Source: Dyella acidiphila (GTDB lineage Bacteria; Pseudomonadota; Gammaproteobacteria; Xanthomonadales; Rhodanobacteraceae). Taken from it: a stretch of 64,000 bases of DNA. Positions 26,051 through 35,605 of the stretch are shown in pieces. The stretch's first letter is position 1, and every line of letters begins with the position of its first letter. Made by a program: the position numbers and the translations under genes. The stretch is from positions 806,001 to 870,000 of the forward strand of contig NZ_JACZZA010000001.1 of the NCBI RefSeq assembly GCF_014863405.1, given 5' to 3'. The notes beneath the pieces are model-generated. The model was given only the letters and a program-made list of their open reading frames with translations, ran no database searches and had not been told where the DNA came from.

Positions 26051-26455
26051 CTAGGCGCGGCGCGCGTACAAGCGCAACACCAGCTCCGCCTCATTGCGCG
26101 ACAAACCGCAGCGCTCCATCAACTGCTCCACATCGCCGCCTTCGCGCGCCAAGTGCTGCGCCAGCTCGTAATTGCTGCCGGATAACTGCGGACTGGCCGA
26201 ACGCATCGATGCTGTCATTTGCGTTTCCACCGCACGCTGCACCGGTTTGGCCGACGGCGCCGCGCGTTCTTCCAGCACACCCAGGCGATGCTCGATTTTA
26301 TTGAGCGCATTGACGATCAACAGCGAGGGCACGTTGTTGCTTTCGACCGGCCTGTTCGCGACGGCCTGTTGCAGGCGCCGGCTTTGCTGCCAGAGCACTA
26401 CGATGGCGACGGTTTGTACCAGCACTAACACCAACACCGCGGCTTCAAGCCACAT
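26051..26455 (-). CDS. DUF2802 membrane-anchored protein
   Basis: The product has 134 residues: one N-terminal membrane segment (AAVLVLVLVQTVAIVVLW), a coiled region (NALNKIEHRLGVLEERA), and a C-terminal helix-turn-helix-like end (HLAREGGDVEQLMERCGLSR, then NEAELVLRLYARRA) typical of DUF2802. The family is found next to cheW and mot genes in polar-flagellated gammaproteobacteria; its role is not established. It overlaps the cheW stop by 11 bases. Confidence 0.85.
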   Translation of the reverse strand: MWLEAAVLVLVLVQTVAIVVLWQQSRRLQQAVANRPVESNNVPSLLIVNALNKIEHRLGVLEERAAPSAKPVQRAVETQMTASMRSASPQLSGSNYELAQHLAREGGDVEQLMERCGLSRNEAELVLRLYARRA

Positions 26456-26924
26456 CTTTCAATCCTTGTTGCAGACGACACAGACGCACCACATCGAGCA
26501 AAGCGACAAAGCCGCCTTCCCAGCCCATCACCGCCTGCACCGGATCGTCGACACGGCCGGAGCGCGCGGGCGGCGGCTCGATCGCTTCGACCTTGGGTTG
26601 CAGCAGTTCGCCTATCGCATCCACGCGTACGCCAATGCGATGCGTTTCGTGCGCGCAGACCACGATGCGCATGGCGGAGGTATCGGCATCCGGCGCCGCC
26701 GCGGGAAAGCCGAGCCGGCGGCGGCCGTCCATCACCGGCACGATATTGCCGCGCAGATGGCAGATGCCGAGCAGATCGTCCGCCGCGCCGGGCACCGGCG
26801 TGGGCGTGTGGTCGCGGATCACTTCGCTCACCTGGCTGAGCAGCACGGCGTAGTGCTGGCCATGGAGCTGGAACGACAGCCACGGCTGGCGGGCGATCGT
26901 TTCGATAGTGGGGACGGCACTCAT
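26445..26924 (-). CDS. cheW: CheW coupling protein (locus A)
   Basis: The product has 159 residues with the CheW fold: WLSFQLHGQHYAVLLSQVSE, LLGICHLRGNIVPVMDGR, HRIGVRVDAIGELLQPKVEA. It couples receptors to the CheA of this operon. The start overlaps the motD stop by four bases. It is less conserved than the locus B CheW, having GICHLRG rather than GVLNLRG. Confidence 0.93.
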   Translation of the reverse strand: MSAVPTIETIARQPWLSFQLHGQHYAVLLSQVSEVIRDHTPTPVPGAADDLLGICHLRGNIVPVMDGRRRLGFPAAAPDADTSAMRIVVCAHETHRIGVRVDAIGELLQPKVEAIEPPPARSGRVDDPVQAVMGWEGGFVALLDVVRLCRLQQGLKDVA

Positions 26925-28030
26925 GGACTGGCGTTACCCCTGCGATCGGGCGTGGGCGGCGGCGTGGCGGCCGCGCGCGTGGCAATGACGGTGGCGATCG
27001 GCGTGATCACCGGTGCCGCCGGCAGTGTGGCAGGTTGCGCCACCTGCACGGCCGGCGGCAGCGTGACGAACTCGGCGGGCGCTGCGGCGGTATTCGGCGC
27101 CGCGTTGGCAGCTGGCGCCGGCGCGGCGAGCTGGTCGCTGCCGGCATCGCCATCCGCGTCGGCGGTCTGATTGATCTGGTCGCTATTGGCGTAGAAGCGG
27201 CGCGGGCCGGCCTTGTCGCTCAGCACGACTACCAGCACGCGGCGGTTCTTGTTGCGGCCGTCTTCATTGGCGTTGTCGGCGCTGGGACGGTACTGGCCCC
27301 AGCCGACGATCCCCAGGCGTTCCGGATCCACCCCATGGTCGGCAAACAAGCGCGCGACGCTGGCTGCGCGTGCGGCGGACAGTTCCCAGTTGGACGGGTA
27401 CACGGTGGTGTCGATCGGCACGTCGTCGGTGTAGCCCTCCACCCGCAGCGGATTGGCGAACGGCGCAAGAATGCTGCCCAGGCTGCTCAGCACCTGGTTT
27501 GCCGACGGCGACAAGGTGGCCACGCCGCTGGGGAACAGAATGTCGGTGCGGATCTCGATTTCCAGCCAGTTCGGCGTGCGGCGCACCACCACCAGGTTTT
27601 TGTCGATCAGCGGTTGCAGCGCATGTTCCACTTCGTTGCGGATGCGCTCCAGGTTCTGCTGTTCGTCGCTGAGCTTGGTGCGGTTCTGATCCGAAGGCGT
27701 GCCCGGCGTAGTCGCCGGCGTGCTGATGTGCTGGGTGAGCACCGGCAGCAGGATCTGCGCCAGCGGGCTGCGCGGAATCGGCGCGGGCTTGGTGCTGGGC
27801 ACCGGCGTGCTCGACTGCGCGCTGGGCGTTACCGGCTGGATCACCGCGCGCGAACCGTTGAAGGCGGAGGAAATCGCCTGCGCCAGCGCGCGGTATTTGG
27901 TGGTGTTGACGCTGGACATGGCATACAGCACCACGAACAGGGCCAGCAGCAGGGTGAGCAGATCCGCGTAGGGAATCACCCAGGCTTCGTGGTTGACGTG
28001 GTCTTCGTGCCGGTGCCGCCGCCGCTTCAT
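26921..28030 (-). CDS. motD: MotD, flagellar stator protein (MotB family)
   Basis: The product has 369 residues. A basic N-terminus precedes the single membrane helix with the proton-carrying Asp23 (WVIPYADLLTLLLALFVVLY). A proline/threonine-rich linker (70-115) leads to an OmpA-type peptidoglycan-binding domain near 165-275 (RVEGYTDDVPID, NWELSAARAASVARLF, NEDGRNKNRRV). The unusually long Ala/Pro-rich tail after 290 has no assigned function. It overlaps motC by four bases and cheW by four bases. Confidence 0.95.
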   Translation of the reverse strand: MKRRRHRHEDHVNHEAWVIPYADLLTLLLALFVVLYAMSSVNTTKYRALAQAISSAFNGSRAVIQPVTPSAQSSTPVPSTKPAPIPRSPLAQILLPVLTQHISTPATTPGTPSDQNRTKLSDEQQNLERIRNEVEHALQPLIDKNLVVVRRTPNWLEIEIRTDILFPSGVATLSPSANQVLSSLGSILAPFANPLRVEGYTDDVPIDTTVYPSNWELSAARAASVARLFADHGVDPERLGIVGWGQYRPSADNANEDGRNKNRRVLVVVLSDKAGPRRFYANSDQINQTADADGDAGSDQLAAPAPAANAAPNTAAAPAEFVTLPPAVQVAQPATLPAAPVITPIATVIATRAAATPPPTPDRRGNASP

Positions 28031-28767
28031 ATCAAATAGCCCTGCAGCTTGCTTTCGATCTGGCGCGGGTTGTCGCCCTGCGCGATCGAGATCAGGCCTT
28101 CGATCAGAATTTCACGCACTTGCGTCTGCTTGTTGATCAGCGATTTCAGGCGCGCGCCGATCGGCAGCAGCAGCAGGTTGGCCAGGCTGATGCCATAGAT
28201 AGTGGCGACGAAAGCGGCGGCGATGCCGTGGCCGAGCTTGGCCGGATCGGTGAGATCGCGCATCACCGCCATCAGGCCCAGCACGGCGCCGATGATGCCC
28301 ATGGTGGGCGAATAGATGCCGCCCTGCTCGTAGACTTTCGCCGCATGCAGGTCGGCCTGCTCGCGCGTTTCCACTTCCAGTTCCAGCACGCTGCGGATTG
28401 CTTCGGGCTCGCTGCCGTCGACCAGCAATTGCAGGCCTTTTTTTACCAGCGGATCGGCTTCGGCATCGATATGCGGCTCCAGGCCGAGCAGGCCCTGGCG
28501 GCGCGAGATTTCGCTCCAGCCGATCACGCGGCTGATCAGGTCGGAGGGATGCAGTTCCGGCGGCTTGTACACCATGCCGAGCATGCCGATGGCGCGCTTG
28601 AGCACCTTGCCTTGCGTATGCAGCAGCAGGGCGGAGATGGTGCCGATGAAGACGATGACGAACGCGGCCGGGTTCCACAGCGCGGAGACGTCGGTGCCTT
28701 TGAGGATGGCGCCGACGATCAGCACCACGAAGGCGAGGATGGTGCCGGCGATGCTTATGACGTCCAT
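28027..28767 (-). CDS. motC: MotC, flagellar stator protein (MotA family)
   Basis: The product has 246 residues with four membrane helices and the MotA signature GGIYSPTMGIIGAVLGLMAVM and ATIYGISLANLLLLPIGARL. With MotD it forms the proton-driven stator. MotC/MotD is the second stator type of Pseudomonas and Xanthomonas, known for swarming in some species. No motA/motB pair is in this window. Confidence 0.95.
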   Translation of the reverse strand: MDVISIAGTILAFVVLIVGAILKGTDVSALWNPAAFVIVFIGTISALLLHTQGKVLKRAIGMLGMVYKPPELHPSDLISRVIGWSEISRRQGLLGLEPHIDAEADPLVKKGLQLLVDGSEPEAIRSVLELEVETREQADLHAAKVYEQGGIYSPTMGIIGAVLGLMAVMRDLTDPAKLGHGIAAAFVATIYGISLANLLLLPIGARLKSLINKQTQVREILIEGLISIAQGDNPRQIESKLQGYLI

Positions 28768-28794
28768 ATCAAATCACCTTGCCGCGCACTGTGA

Positions 28795-28954
28795 CTCCCT
28801 CTCCCCTCCGGGGAGAGGGCTGGGGTGAGGGGGCGGGCTTGCGGGAAAACATAGTTCTTCGCGTAATGTGGTTTTCTAGCTTGCCTGGCACGGGCAAACA
28901 TCGGGCGAGACTGTCCCCTCACCCCAACCCTCTCCCCGAAGGGGAGAGGGAGCA
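28795..28954. repeat. inverted pair of GGGAGAGGG palindromes
   Basis: Facing CCCTCTCCCCTCCGGGGAGAGGG and CCCTCTCCCCGAAGGGGAGAGGG hairpins fill the cheA-motC gap. Confidence 0.85.
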
Positions 28955-28981
28955 AAGCGATAGCGGCGTTGCGATATGGGG

Positions 28982-30931
28982 TCATGCCGACACCTTCAAC
29001 GCAGGCAGCAGGCGCCCGCCCTCTTGCGACAGCGCCGCCAGATCCAAAACCAGCGCGAGCCGCCCATCGCCGGTCACGGTCGCGCCGGCCACGCCAGGCA
29101 CGCCTTCGAACAGCGGCCCCAGCGGCTTCACCATCACGTCTTCGCGGCCGATCACTTCATGCACCAGGCAACCCAGGTGCACGTGGCCCACATGCAGCAC
29201 CACCACGTGGCTGCCGCCCGGACCGTCGACGCCGGCCCAGTCGCCCAGGTCGCCCAACACCAGCGCCCGCCCGCGGTGTGCGGCGACGCGCCGGCCATCG
29301 AGCATGTGGTCGTGCTGCGCGTTCAATTCGAACACTTCGCTGACATTGCTCAGCGGCAGCGCGAACAGGCGATCGCCCACGCGCACCATCAGCACACGCA
29401 GGATCGCCAGCGTCAGCGGCACGGTGAGTTCCAGCATGCTGCCGGAGCCCAGGCGCGAATGCACCTGCAGCGTGCCGCCGAGTTCGGCCACGCGCGTTTT
29501 CACCACGTCCATGCCGACGCCGCGGCCGGAAATATCGGAGATCTGCGCCGCGGTGCTGAAGCCGGGGCGGAAAATCAGTTCGTAGCATTCCACTTCGGAC
29601 AGGCGCGCGGCCTGCGCTTCGTCGATCACGCCTTTTTCGATCGCTTTGCGGCGCAGCACTTCCGGATCCATGCCGCGGCCGTCGTCGCTGACGGAAATGA
29701 CGATGCGCTCGCCGCGCTGGCTGGCCGACAGCGTCACCTTGCCTTTGTTCGGCTTGCCGGCGCGCGCGCGGCCGGCCGGATCTTCCAGGCCATGGTCGAC
29801 GGCGTTGCGCAGCAAGTGGATCAGCGGATCGGCCAGTGCCTCGACCAGGCTGCGATCGAGATCGGTGTCTTCGCCCTGGGTGACCAGTTCGATTTCTTTG
29901 CCGAGCTGGCGCGCAAGATCGCGCACGATGCGCGGGAAGCGTTGGAACAAGCGCCCCACCGGCTGCATGCGCATGCCGAGCACGGCCGATTGCAAATCGT
30001 CGGAGACGCGATCCAGGTCGCCGGCCATGGTGGCCAGTGTTTCGTCATCGCTGCGCGAGGCCAGGCTGAGCAGGCGATTGCGCAGCAGCACCAGTTCGCC
30101 GGCGCGGTTGACCAGCGTATCCAGGCGCGCGGTATCGACGCGTACGGTGTTTTCCGCCTGTGCGGTTTTCGCCGCCGCGCGTGCGGGTTCGGCGGCAGGC
30201 GCAGGTGCCGGAGCGGGAACCGGTGCCGGGGCGGGCGCGGCCGCGGCGACCTGGCCGGGTGCGGCGCCTTTGCCGTGCAGGTTGTCCAGCAGGGCTTCGA
30301 ATTCGTCTTCGCTGATGTCCTGCTTTTCCGGCGGCGCATGCTGCGCGGCACCGGGTGAACCGCTCTTGCCGTGCAGGCTGTCGAGCAGGCTCTCGAATTC
30401 GTCGTCGCCGATTTCGTTGGAGCTGTGATTGGGTGCGCCGGGCACGCCGCCCTGGCCGTACAGCGTATCGAGCAGGGCTTCGAATTCGGCTTCGATCGGA
30501 TCGGCGGCGCGCGCAGGTTTTGCCGCCGCGGCGACAGCCGGTGCGGCGTCGTGCTTCGGCTTGAGGCGATCGAGCAAGACCTGCGGCGGCGGCGCCATCG
30601 GCTGGTTGTTGGCCAGCGCCGCCATCATCACGTTGAGCAGGTCCAGCGATTCCAGCAGCGCATCCATATGCGCCGAGTTCAGCACCAGCCGGCCGTTGCG
30701 GGCGTCGTTGAGCAGTTCCTCGGCGTTGTGGCACAGCTGCACCATCGGCTCCACGCCGAGGAAGCCCGCGCCGCCTTTTACGGTGTGGAACACGCGGAAT
30801 ACCGCATTGAGCAATTCGCGATCGTGCGGCGAGGCTTCCAGCCCGATCAGCTGTTCGCCCAGGCGCTGGACCAATTCCCCGGCTTCGACCAGGAAATCGT
30901 CACGCAGCTCGCTGTCGAGGTTGGCGTCCAT
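28982..30931 (-). CDS. cheA: CheA histidine kinase (locus A) with three tandem acidic-leucine motifs in place of P2
   Basis: The product has 649 residues. P1 has His49 (VFHTVKGGAGFLG). Instead of a folded P2 there is a flexible Ala/Pro-rich region with three copies of an EFEALLDxLHGKG motif at about 147-161, 176-190 and 208-222. P3 begins near 265, P4 has the N-box HLLRNAVDHGLE, SDDGRGMD and SGRGVGMDVVKTR, and P5 closes the protein. It transfers phosphate to the CheY next to cheZ. ATG 30931 is used; a TTG just before is possible. Confidence 0.95.
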   Translation of the reverse strand: MDANLDSELRDDFLVEAGELVQRLGEQLIGLEASPHDRELLNAVFRVFHTVKGGAGFLGVEPMVQLCHNAEELLNDARNGRLVLNSAHMDALLESLDLLNVMMAALANNQPMAPPPQVLLDRLKPKHDAAPAVAAAAKPARAADPIEAEFEALLDTLYGQGGVPGAPNHSSNEIGDDEFESLLDSLHGKSGSPGAAQHAPPEKQDISEDEFEALLDNLHGKGAAPGQVAAAAPAPAPVPAPAPAPAAEPARAAAKTAQAENTVRVDTARLDTLVNRAGELVLLRNRLLSLASRSDDETLATMAGDLDRVSDDLQSAVLGMRMQPVGRLFQRFPRIVRDLARQLGKEIELVTQGEDTDLDRSLVEALADPLIHLLRNAVDHGLEDPAGRARAGKPNKGKVTLSASQRGERIVISVSDDGRGMDPEVLRRKAIEKGVIDEAQAARLSEVECYELIFRPGFSTAAQISDISGRGVGMDVVKTRVAELGGTLQVHSRLGSGSMLELTVPLTLAILRVLMVRVGDRLFALPLSNVSEVFELNAQHDHMLDGRRVAAHRGRALVLGDLGDWAGVDGPGGSHVVVLHVGHVHLGCLVHEVIGREDVMVKPLGPLFEGVPGVAGATVTGDGRLALVLDLAALSQEGGRLLPALKVSA

Positions 30932-30988
30932 CAATAAGTGCCTTCGGCCATGCGGTGGTTCTTCGCGCCAATGCTTACCCGTCCCTTG

Positions 30989-31073
30989 ACGTCATTCCTG
31001 CGCAAGCGGAAATCCATGTTGCTCCGATGCATCACGTCAGGATGGACTCCCGCTTGCGCGGGAATGACGTCAA
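30989..31073. repeat. inverted REP pair, GTCATTCC type
   Basis: Two facing copies, GACGTCATTCCTGCGCAAGCGG and GCTTGCGCGGGAATGACGTC, in the cheZ-cheA gap. Confidence 0.8.
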
Positions 31074-31100
31074 GGCGGGGGCAGGCGTCTGGCTGCATGC

Positions 31101-31745
31101 TTAGAACCCGAATTCGCTCAGCAGGCGATCCACTTCGTCCTGGCTGGAGACCTTGGCCACTTCCACCGGCGCTTCGCGTCCGGCCAGCGCACCGGTCAGG
31201 CGCACCAGTTCGATCAGCGACGATTCCACGCTTTCGATGAAGCTCACCACTTTCTTTACGCGCTGGCCGGCCAGGTCCTGCCAGGACTGCACCAGCACCA
31301 TGTCGTTGAGGCCTTCGGCGCAGCCGGTGGCGAACACCTGCGCCTGGCGCGCCAGCACGGCGACCGGATCGTCGGCCTTGTTGTTGTGGCCGAGCACGGC
31401 CACCGCATTGGCAGACAGCGCTTCGGCTTCCGGACGCATGCGGTCGACGAAATCCAGGCTGCGGTGCGCGGCCTGCGAGCTCATGTCCAGCACTTCGGCC
31501 AGGTAGTTGCGCGCGTCGGTCATGCTTTCGGGCACGCCTTCGTTGGCCAGGTCGCTGCCCAGGCGGCAGACCGCACCGTGCAGATCGCGGGCGAGCACGC
31601 CCAGGGCGCGGAACAGATGCTGTTCGCGCTGGCGCACCATGGTGTCCAGGGCTTGTTCAAAGGCGGCGCCGTCGGCGCTGTTGAGCAGCGCGTGGACTTC
31701 CGGCGGCAGGCCGTCGTTGACGGCGGCGGTCATGGTTGCGGTCAT
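31101..31745 (-). CDS. cheZ: CheZ, CheY-phosphate phosphatase
   Basis: The product has 214 residues, mostly long helices. The active site [13 protein letters not shown] supplies D157 and the catalytic Q161, matching D143/Q147 of the Escherichia coli protein. The C-terminal [10 protein letters not shown] is the CheY-binding helix, as in the DDLLDSLGF end of the E. coli protein. Its start overlaps the cheY stop by four bases. Confidence 0.96.
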   Translation of the reverse strand: MTATMTAAVNDGLPPEVHALLNSADGAAFEQALDTMVRQREQHLFRALGVLARDLHGAVCRLGSDLANEGVPESMTDARNYLAEVLDMSSQAAHRSLDFVDRMRPEAEALSANAVAVLGHNNKADDPVAVLARQAQVFATGCAEGLNDMVLVQSWQDLAGQRVKKVVSFIESVESSLIELVRLTGALAGREAPVEVAKVSSQDEVDRLLSEFGF

Positions 31746-32137
31746 GCGGATGCTCCACTGGCTGCCAGGCGCTCAAAGATCTTGTCCAGCTTTTCCTTCA
31801 GCGTGATCGCCGTGAAGGGCTTGACGATGTATCCGTTCACGCCGGCCTGGGCAGCGGCGATGATCTGTTCGCGGTTGTTTTCGGCGGTCACCATCAACAC
31901 CGGCATGCTCTTGAGCTTGGGCTCGGCGCGAATCGCCTGCAGCAGCTCGATGCCGGTCATGTTCGGCATGTTCCAGTCGGTGACAACCATGTCGAAGGGG
32001 TTGGTCTTCAACATCGCCAGCGCCGCATTGCCGTCGTCGGCTTCCTGGATCAGCGGATTGCTGAAGCCCAGTTCGACCAGCAGGTTGCGGACGATGCGCC
32101 GCATGGTGGAGAAGTCGTCTACCACCAGGATTTTCAT
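31742..32137 (-). CDS. cheY: CheY response regulator (locus A), flagellar switch effector
   Basis: The product has 131 residues with D7-D8, phospho-acceptor D54 ([13 protein letters not shown]), Thr in MVTAENN and Lys in IVKPFTA. The close match to canonical CheY, including [10 protein letters not shown], and the neighbours cheZ and fliA make this the likely motor-binding CheY. ATG 32137 is chosen to fit the family start [14 protein letters not shown]. Confidence 0.96.
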   Translation of the reverse strand: MKILVVDDFSTMRRIVRNLLVELGFSNPLIQEADDGNAALAMLKTNPFDMVVTDWNMPNMTGIELLQAIRAEPKLKSMPVLMVTAENNREQIIAAAQAGVNGYIVKPFTAITLKEKLDKIFERLAASGASA

Positions 32138-32191
32138 GTTCTTGTCCAAACGATTCTCTCCAACAAACAGGGAAGCGGTAGCGGCTTTTTC

Positions 32192-32332
32192 TTCCTCTCC
32201 CGTCCGGGGAGAGGATCGAGGTGAGGGGGACAATCTTGCGAAATCAGTTGTTCGAAGCACACAGCAAAAGCTTTGGTCGTTCCCGGCAAGACTGCCCCTC
32301 ACCCCAGCCCTCTCCCCGCAGGAGAGAGGGCG
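32192..32332. repeat. pair of GGGAGAGG palindromes between cheY and fliA
   Basis: CCTCTCCCGTCCGGGGAGAGG and CCTCTCCCCGCAGGAGAGAGG type hairpins flank a short unique segment. Confidence 0.8.
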
Positions 32333-32341
32333 TCAGAAGTG

Positions 32342-33076
32342 CTAACCGCGCCAGTCGCCCATGCGCGCGCGCAGTCTTACCAAGGCCTGGCCATGGATCT
32401 GGCAGACGCGCGATTCCGTCACGCCGAGCACCAGGCCGATTTCTTTCAGGTTCAATTCCTGCTCGTAGTACAGGGACATCACCAGTTGTTCGCGTTTGGG
32501 CAGGGTGCTGATCGCTTCGGCCAGGGCTTCGCGCAGGCCGTCCTGCTCGATGTTGTCCTGCGGACCGAGGCTGTCGTGATCGGCTACGTCGAACGCACTG
32601 CCCTCGCCGCCTTCGCCGTCATCGGGCGCCGTAAGGCTGAGCAGGCGTGCGCCGGTCGCATCGGCCAGCACCTGGTGATATTCCTCGGCGCTGATGCCGA
32701 GCCGCTTCATCACCTCGGCGCTTTCCGCGTCGGCGCCGGTCTCGTTTTCGATCTGCCGCACGACTTCGGCGACTTCGCGCACCTTGCGGTGCACCGACCG
32801 GGGGGTCCAGTCGGTACGGCGCAGTTCGTCCAGCATGGCGCCACGGATGCGGATGCCCGCATACGTCTCGAAGCTGGCGGCACGGTCGGTCGTAAAATTT
32901 CGCGCTGCCTCAAGCAAGCCGATCATGCCCGCCTGTACCAAATCTCCTACGTCCACGCTCGGTGGCAACCGCCCCATCAAGTGGTAGGCGATGCGCCGCA
33001 CAAGCGGTGCATGCCGGCGCACCAGCTGGTCCGCGTCTTCGCGTTGCAGTTGCAGATATTCCGAGGCCACATTCAT
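32342..33076 (-). CDS. fliA: FliA, RNA polymerase sigma-28 factor
   Basis: The product has 244 residues: region 2 (LVRRIAYHLMGRLPPSVDVG, AASFETYAGIRIRGAMLDEL), region 3, and region 4 with the helix-turn-helix LNLKEIGLVLGVTESRVCQI. It recognises TAAAGTTT-N11-GCCGATAA-type promoters, several of which lie in this window (fliC, cheW, STAS-cheY-cheA, fliK2). ATG 33076 is one base after the fleN stop codon. Confidence 0.97.
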   Translation of the reverse strand: MNVASEYLQLQREDADQLVRRHAPLVRRIAYHLMGRLPPSVDVGDLVQAGMIGLLEAARNFTTDRAASFETYAGIRIRGAMLDELRRTDWTPRSVHRKVREVAEVVRQIENETGADAESAEVMKRLGISAEEYHQVLADATGARLLSLTAPDDGEGGEGSAFDVADHDSLGPQDNIEQDGLREALAEAISTLPKREQLVMSLYYEQELNLKEIGLVLGVTESRVCQIHGQALVRLRARMGDWRG

Positions 33077-33077
33077 C

Positions 33078-34019
33078 TCACCACCCCGCCGCCGGCACAC
33101 TCTGGCCGCTGAAAAAGGCAATCCGTCCGAGGTCCGGGTACGCGGGTTCACCCCATGTATCGACCGCACCTGCCAATTGCTTGAATCCCGCCGCCGCGCG
33201 GCTGGAAGGCCACAGGTCCACCACCGCCCCCTGGCGGCGGATGGCCTGCCGCAGCCATTCGTCGTGCGGCACCATGCCCATGTAGTCGAGCGCCACGTCG
33301 AGGAAGCGGCCGCACACACGCGCCAGTTTTTCAAACAGTTTTCGCGCGTCCGCCGCCTGCCGCACCATGTTGGCCACGATGTGGAAGCGGCGGACGCCGA
33401 AGTCGTGCGCCAGGATCTTGATCAGCGCGTAGGCATCGGTCAGCGAGGCCAGTTCGTCGCACACCACGATCAGCACGTCGTCGGCCGCGGCGGCGAACAT
33501 CGCCACGTTGTCGGCCACGCCGGCGGCGGTATCCACGATCAAGAAGTCTGGCGGCTGGATCAGGTCGTCGAACGCGCGGATCACCGCGGCATGCTCGCCG
33601 TTGCCCATCTTGGCCAGGCGGCGCACGCCGGAGCCGCCGGGGATCACCTTCAGGCCGTGCTGCGCCGGCATGATCAGGTCCTGCAGCGCGCACTTGCCGT
33701 CCAGCAGATGGCCCAGGTGGCGCGGCGGGTTGAGGCCCAGCTGCACGTCGATGTTGGCCACGCCCATGTCGGCGTCGAGCAACATCACGTGGCGGCCGGC
33801 CATCGCCATGGTCATGGCCAGGTTCACCGCCACGGTGGTCTTGCCCACGCCGCCCTTGCCGCCGGCGACCGCGATGGTGCGCGTGACGCGCTCGCGGCGG
33901 ACCAGCGGACGCAGGCTGGCGGCCTGATGGATCGCCGGCAGTTCTTCGCGCGCCATCGGCACAGACGAAAACAGATTCTGTAGGCCAGCTGCTTGATTCA
34001 CGTGTAATGCCTCGCTCAT
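33078..34019 (-). CDS. fleN: FleN (FlhG/YlxH), MinD-like ATPase controlling flagellar number
   Basis: The product has 313 residues with the deviant Walker A GGKGGVGKTT at 53-62, LLDADMGVANIDVQLG and FLIVDTAAGVADNV. FleN counteracts FleQ and limits the number of polar flagella. The N-terminal segment (QAAGLQNLF) resembles the FlhF-activating helix of this family. It overlaps the flhF stop by four bases. Confidence 0.96.
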   Translation of the reverse strand: MSEALHVNQAAGLQNLFSSVPMAREELPAIHQAASLRPLVRRERVTRTIAVAGGKGGVGKTTVAVNLAMTMAMAGRHVMLLDADMGVANIDVQLGLNPPRHLGHLLDGKCALQDLIMPAQHGLKVIPGGSGVRRLAKMGNGEHAAVIRAFDDLIQPPDFLIVDTAAGVADNVAMFAAAADDVLIVVCDELASLTDAYALIKILAHDFGVRRFHIVANMVRQAADARKLFEKLARVCGRFLDVALDYMGMVPHDEWLRQAIRRQGAVVDLWPSSRAAAGFKQLAGAVDTWGEPAYPDLGRIAFFSGQSVPAAGW

Positions 34020-35359
34020 AGACCCGCTACTGCCATGCCGAAACGATCGGCCATGTCCATGTCCTCGACACCGGGGCCGAGGCGTTTTTGTGTCTGCGCC
34101 GCGCGGCACACCAGCAGGCGCGCGTCGGCGGCGCTGATGTCTTCCGGCACGCGCTGTCCGTCGGTGGTGCAATCGAGCGCCAGGCGGTGGCGGATCAGCA
34201 CCGACAGCAGGCCGCCCAAGCTGGGCGCTTCGTCCAGCTTGGTGGCGATGCACGCGCTGGGCTGCAGCGGCAGGTAGGCGCGTACCGATTCGTCCAGCGC
34301 GGAAGCTTGCGCGTTCGCCGCCAGCACCAGGCAGGTGCGCAGCTTGGCGCCGCCCTTGGCGCCGGCTTCGCGCAGTACATCCATCTGTTGCTGCAGGCGC
34401 GGATCGGTACCGGAGACGCCGGCGGTGTCGACCAGCACGGTGTGGTGATCGCGCAGCATGTTCAGCGTCTGCGTCAGGCCGTCGGCGTCGTAGGCGGGAT
34501 ACACGCGCACGCCGAGCAGGCGGCCATAGTGTTCGAGCTGCGCCGCGGCGCCGATGCGGTAGTGATCGGTGCTGACCAGGGCAACCTTGGCCGGACCGTG
34601 GTTCATCACCGCGCACGCAGCGAGCTTGGCAATCGTGGTGGTCTTGCCCACGCCGGTCGGACCGACCAGCGCGGTGACGCCCTGGTTGTCGGACAGGCGG
34701 CGGCCGCTGATTTTCAGGCTGCGGCTGAGCAGACCCAGCGGCAGGTAGCGCGCCTGGTCGGCGTTGAGATCGTCCGGCAGTTCGTCGATCAGCTGACGTG
34801 CCACATCGGTTTCGATGCCCAGCCGCGACATGTCGCGCAACACGCGCGCACGCATCGGGCTGCGGCGTTCCATATCGTTCCAGGCCAGGCTGGAAAGCTG
34901 CTGTTCCAGCAGCATGCGCAGGCTGCCCAATTCGTTACGCATGCGCGCGGTTTCCAGCACGCTCTGCTCGACGATCGGTTGCAGCGCGGCCACGTCGGCC
35001 TGCACCGCGGGAGCCTGCGGCGGCGGCGGGGGCGGCGGCGGGATGGCCGCACGCACTTCCTTCACCGGTTCTTTTTCTTTCGCCGGTTCTTTGGCGATCG
35101 CCTTGATGCGCTCTTTCGGCGCTTCTTTGGCAGCTTCTTTCACCGGCGGCTTGATCGCTTCGGCAGCGGGCGCGGCGGCCGGCGCATTGATGCGCACGGC
35201 TTCGCGCATCAGCGTTTCGTCGTAGTCGACGGCGGCGATGATTTCGATGCCTTCTTCCAGGCGGCGCGTGGACAGGATCACCGCATCGGCACCCTGCTCT
35301 GCGCGCACGTCGCGCATCGCCTGGCGCATATCGGGGGCCAGGAAACGTTTGATCTTCAT
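34016..35359 (-). CDS. flhF: FlhF, SRP-type GTPase for polar flagellar placement
   Basis: The product has 447 residues: an N-terminal B domain with a Lys/Glu/Pro-rich stretch (70-120, including an eight-proline run), an N domain, and the GTPase G domain with GPTGVGKTTT (233-242), VALVSTDHYRIGAAAQL, VLVDTAGVSGTD and CIATKLDEA. FlhF marks the pole for flagellum assembly. ATG 35359 fits the family start MKIKRFLAPDMRQAM. Confidence 0.97.
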   Translation of the reverse strand: MKIKRFLAPDMRQAMRDVRAEQGADAVILSTRRLEEGIEIIAAVDYDETLMREAVRINAPAAAPAAEAIKPPVKEAAKEAPKERIKAIAKEPAKEKEPVKEVRAAIPPPPPPPPQAPAVQADVAALQPIVEQSVLETARMRNELGSLRMLLEQQLSSLAWNDMERRSPMRARVLRDMSRLGIETDVARQLIDELPDDLNADQARYLPLGLLSRSLKISGRRLSDNQGVTALVGPTGVGKTTTIAKLAACAVMNHGPAKVALVSTDHYRIGAAAQLEHYGRLLGVRVYPAYDADGLTQTLNMLRDHHTVLVDTAGVSGTDPRLQQQMDVLREAGAKGGAKLRTCLVLAANAQASALDESVRAYLPLQPSACIATKLDEAPSLGGLLSVLIRHRLALDCTTDGQRVPEDISAADARLLVCRAAQTQKRLGPGVEDMDMADRFGMAVAGL

Positions 35360-35605
35360 GCGATGCTCCAGACGTCGAGGACCGGTGCCGCGTGCGGGTG
35401 TTGCTTGGTTTTCACGCTGATATCGGTCACTCGAGGCTCCAAGACTTATCTGTTTCCCAACCACTGTTCGTATTCGATGCAGCAAAAAATGCTTCCTGCA
35501 CTTTTTCCTGCTCGCCCCATCCAGCAACGCTGGCTTGGGCTTCGATGAAGCAAGCACTGCGTACTTGCTTCACGGCGGGCCACCCATGGCCCGCGGACAA
35601 TCGTT

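Noticed and set aside
34964-35605. A GG...TTGCT-like sequence upstream of flhF (near 35480) looked like a sigma-54 promoter.
   Set aside because: The GG and GC pairs are 11 bases apart rather than 10, so it fails the strict spacing rule.
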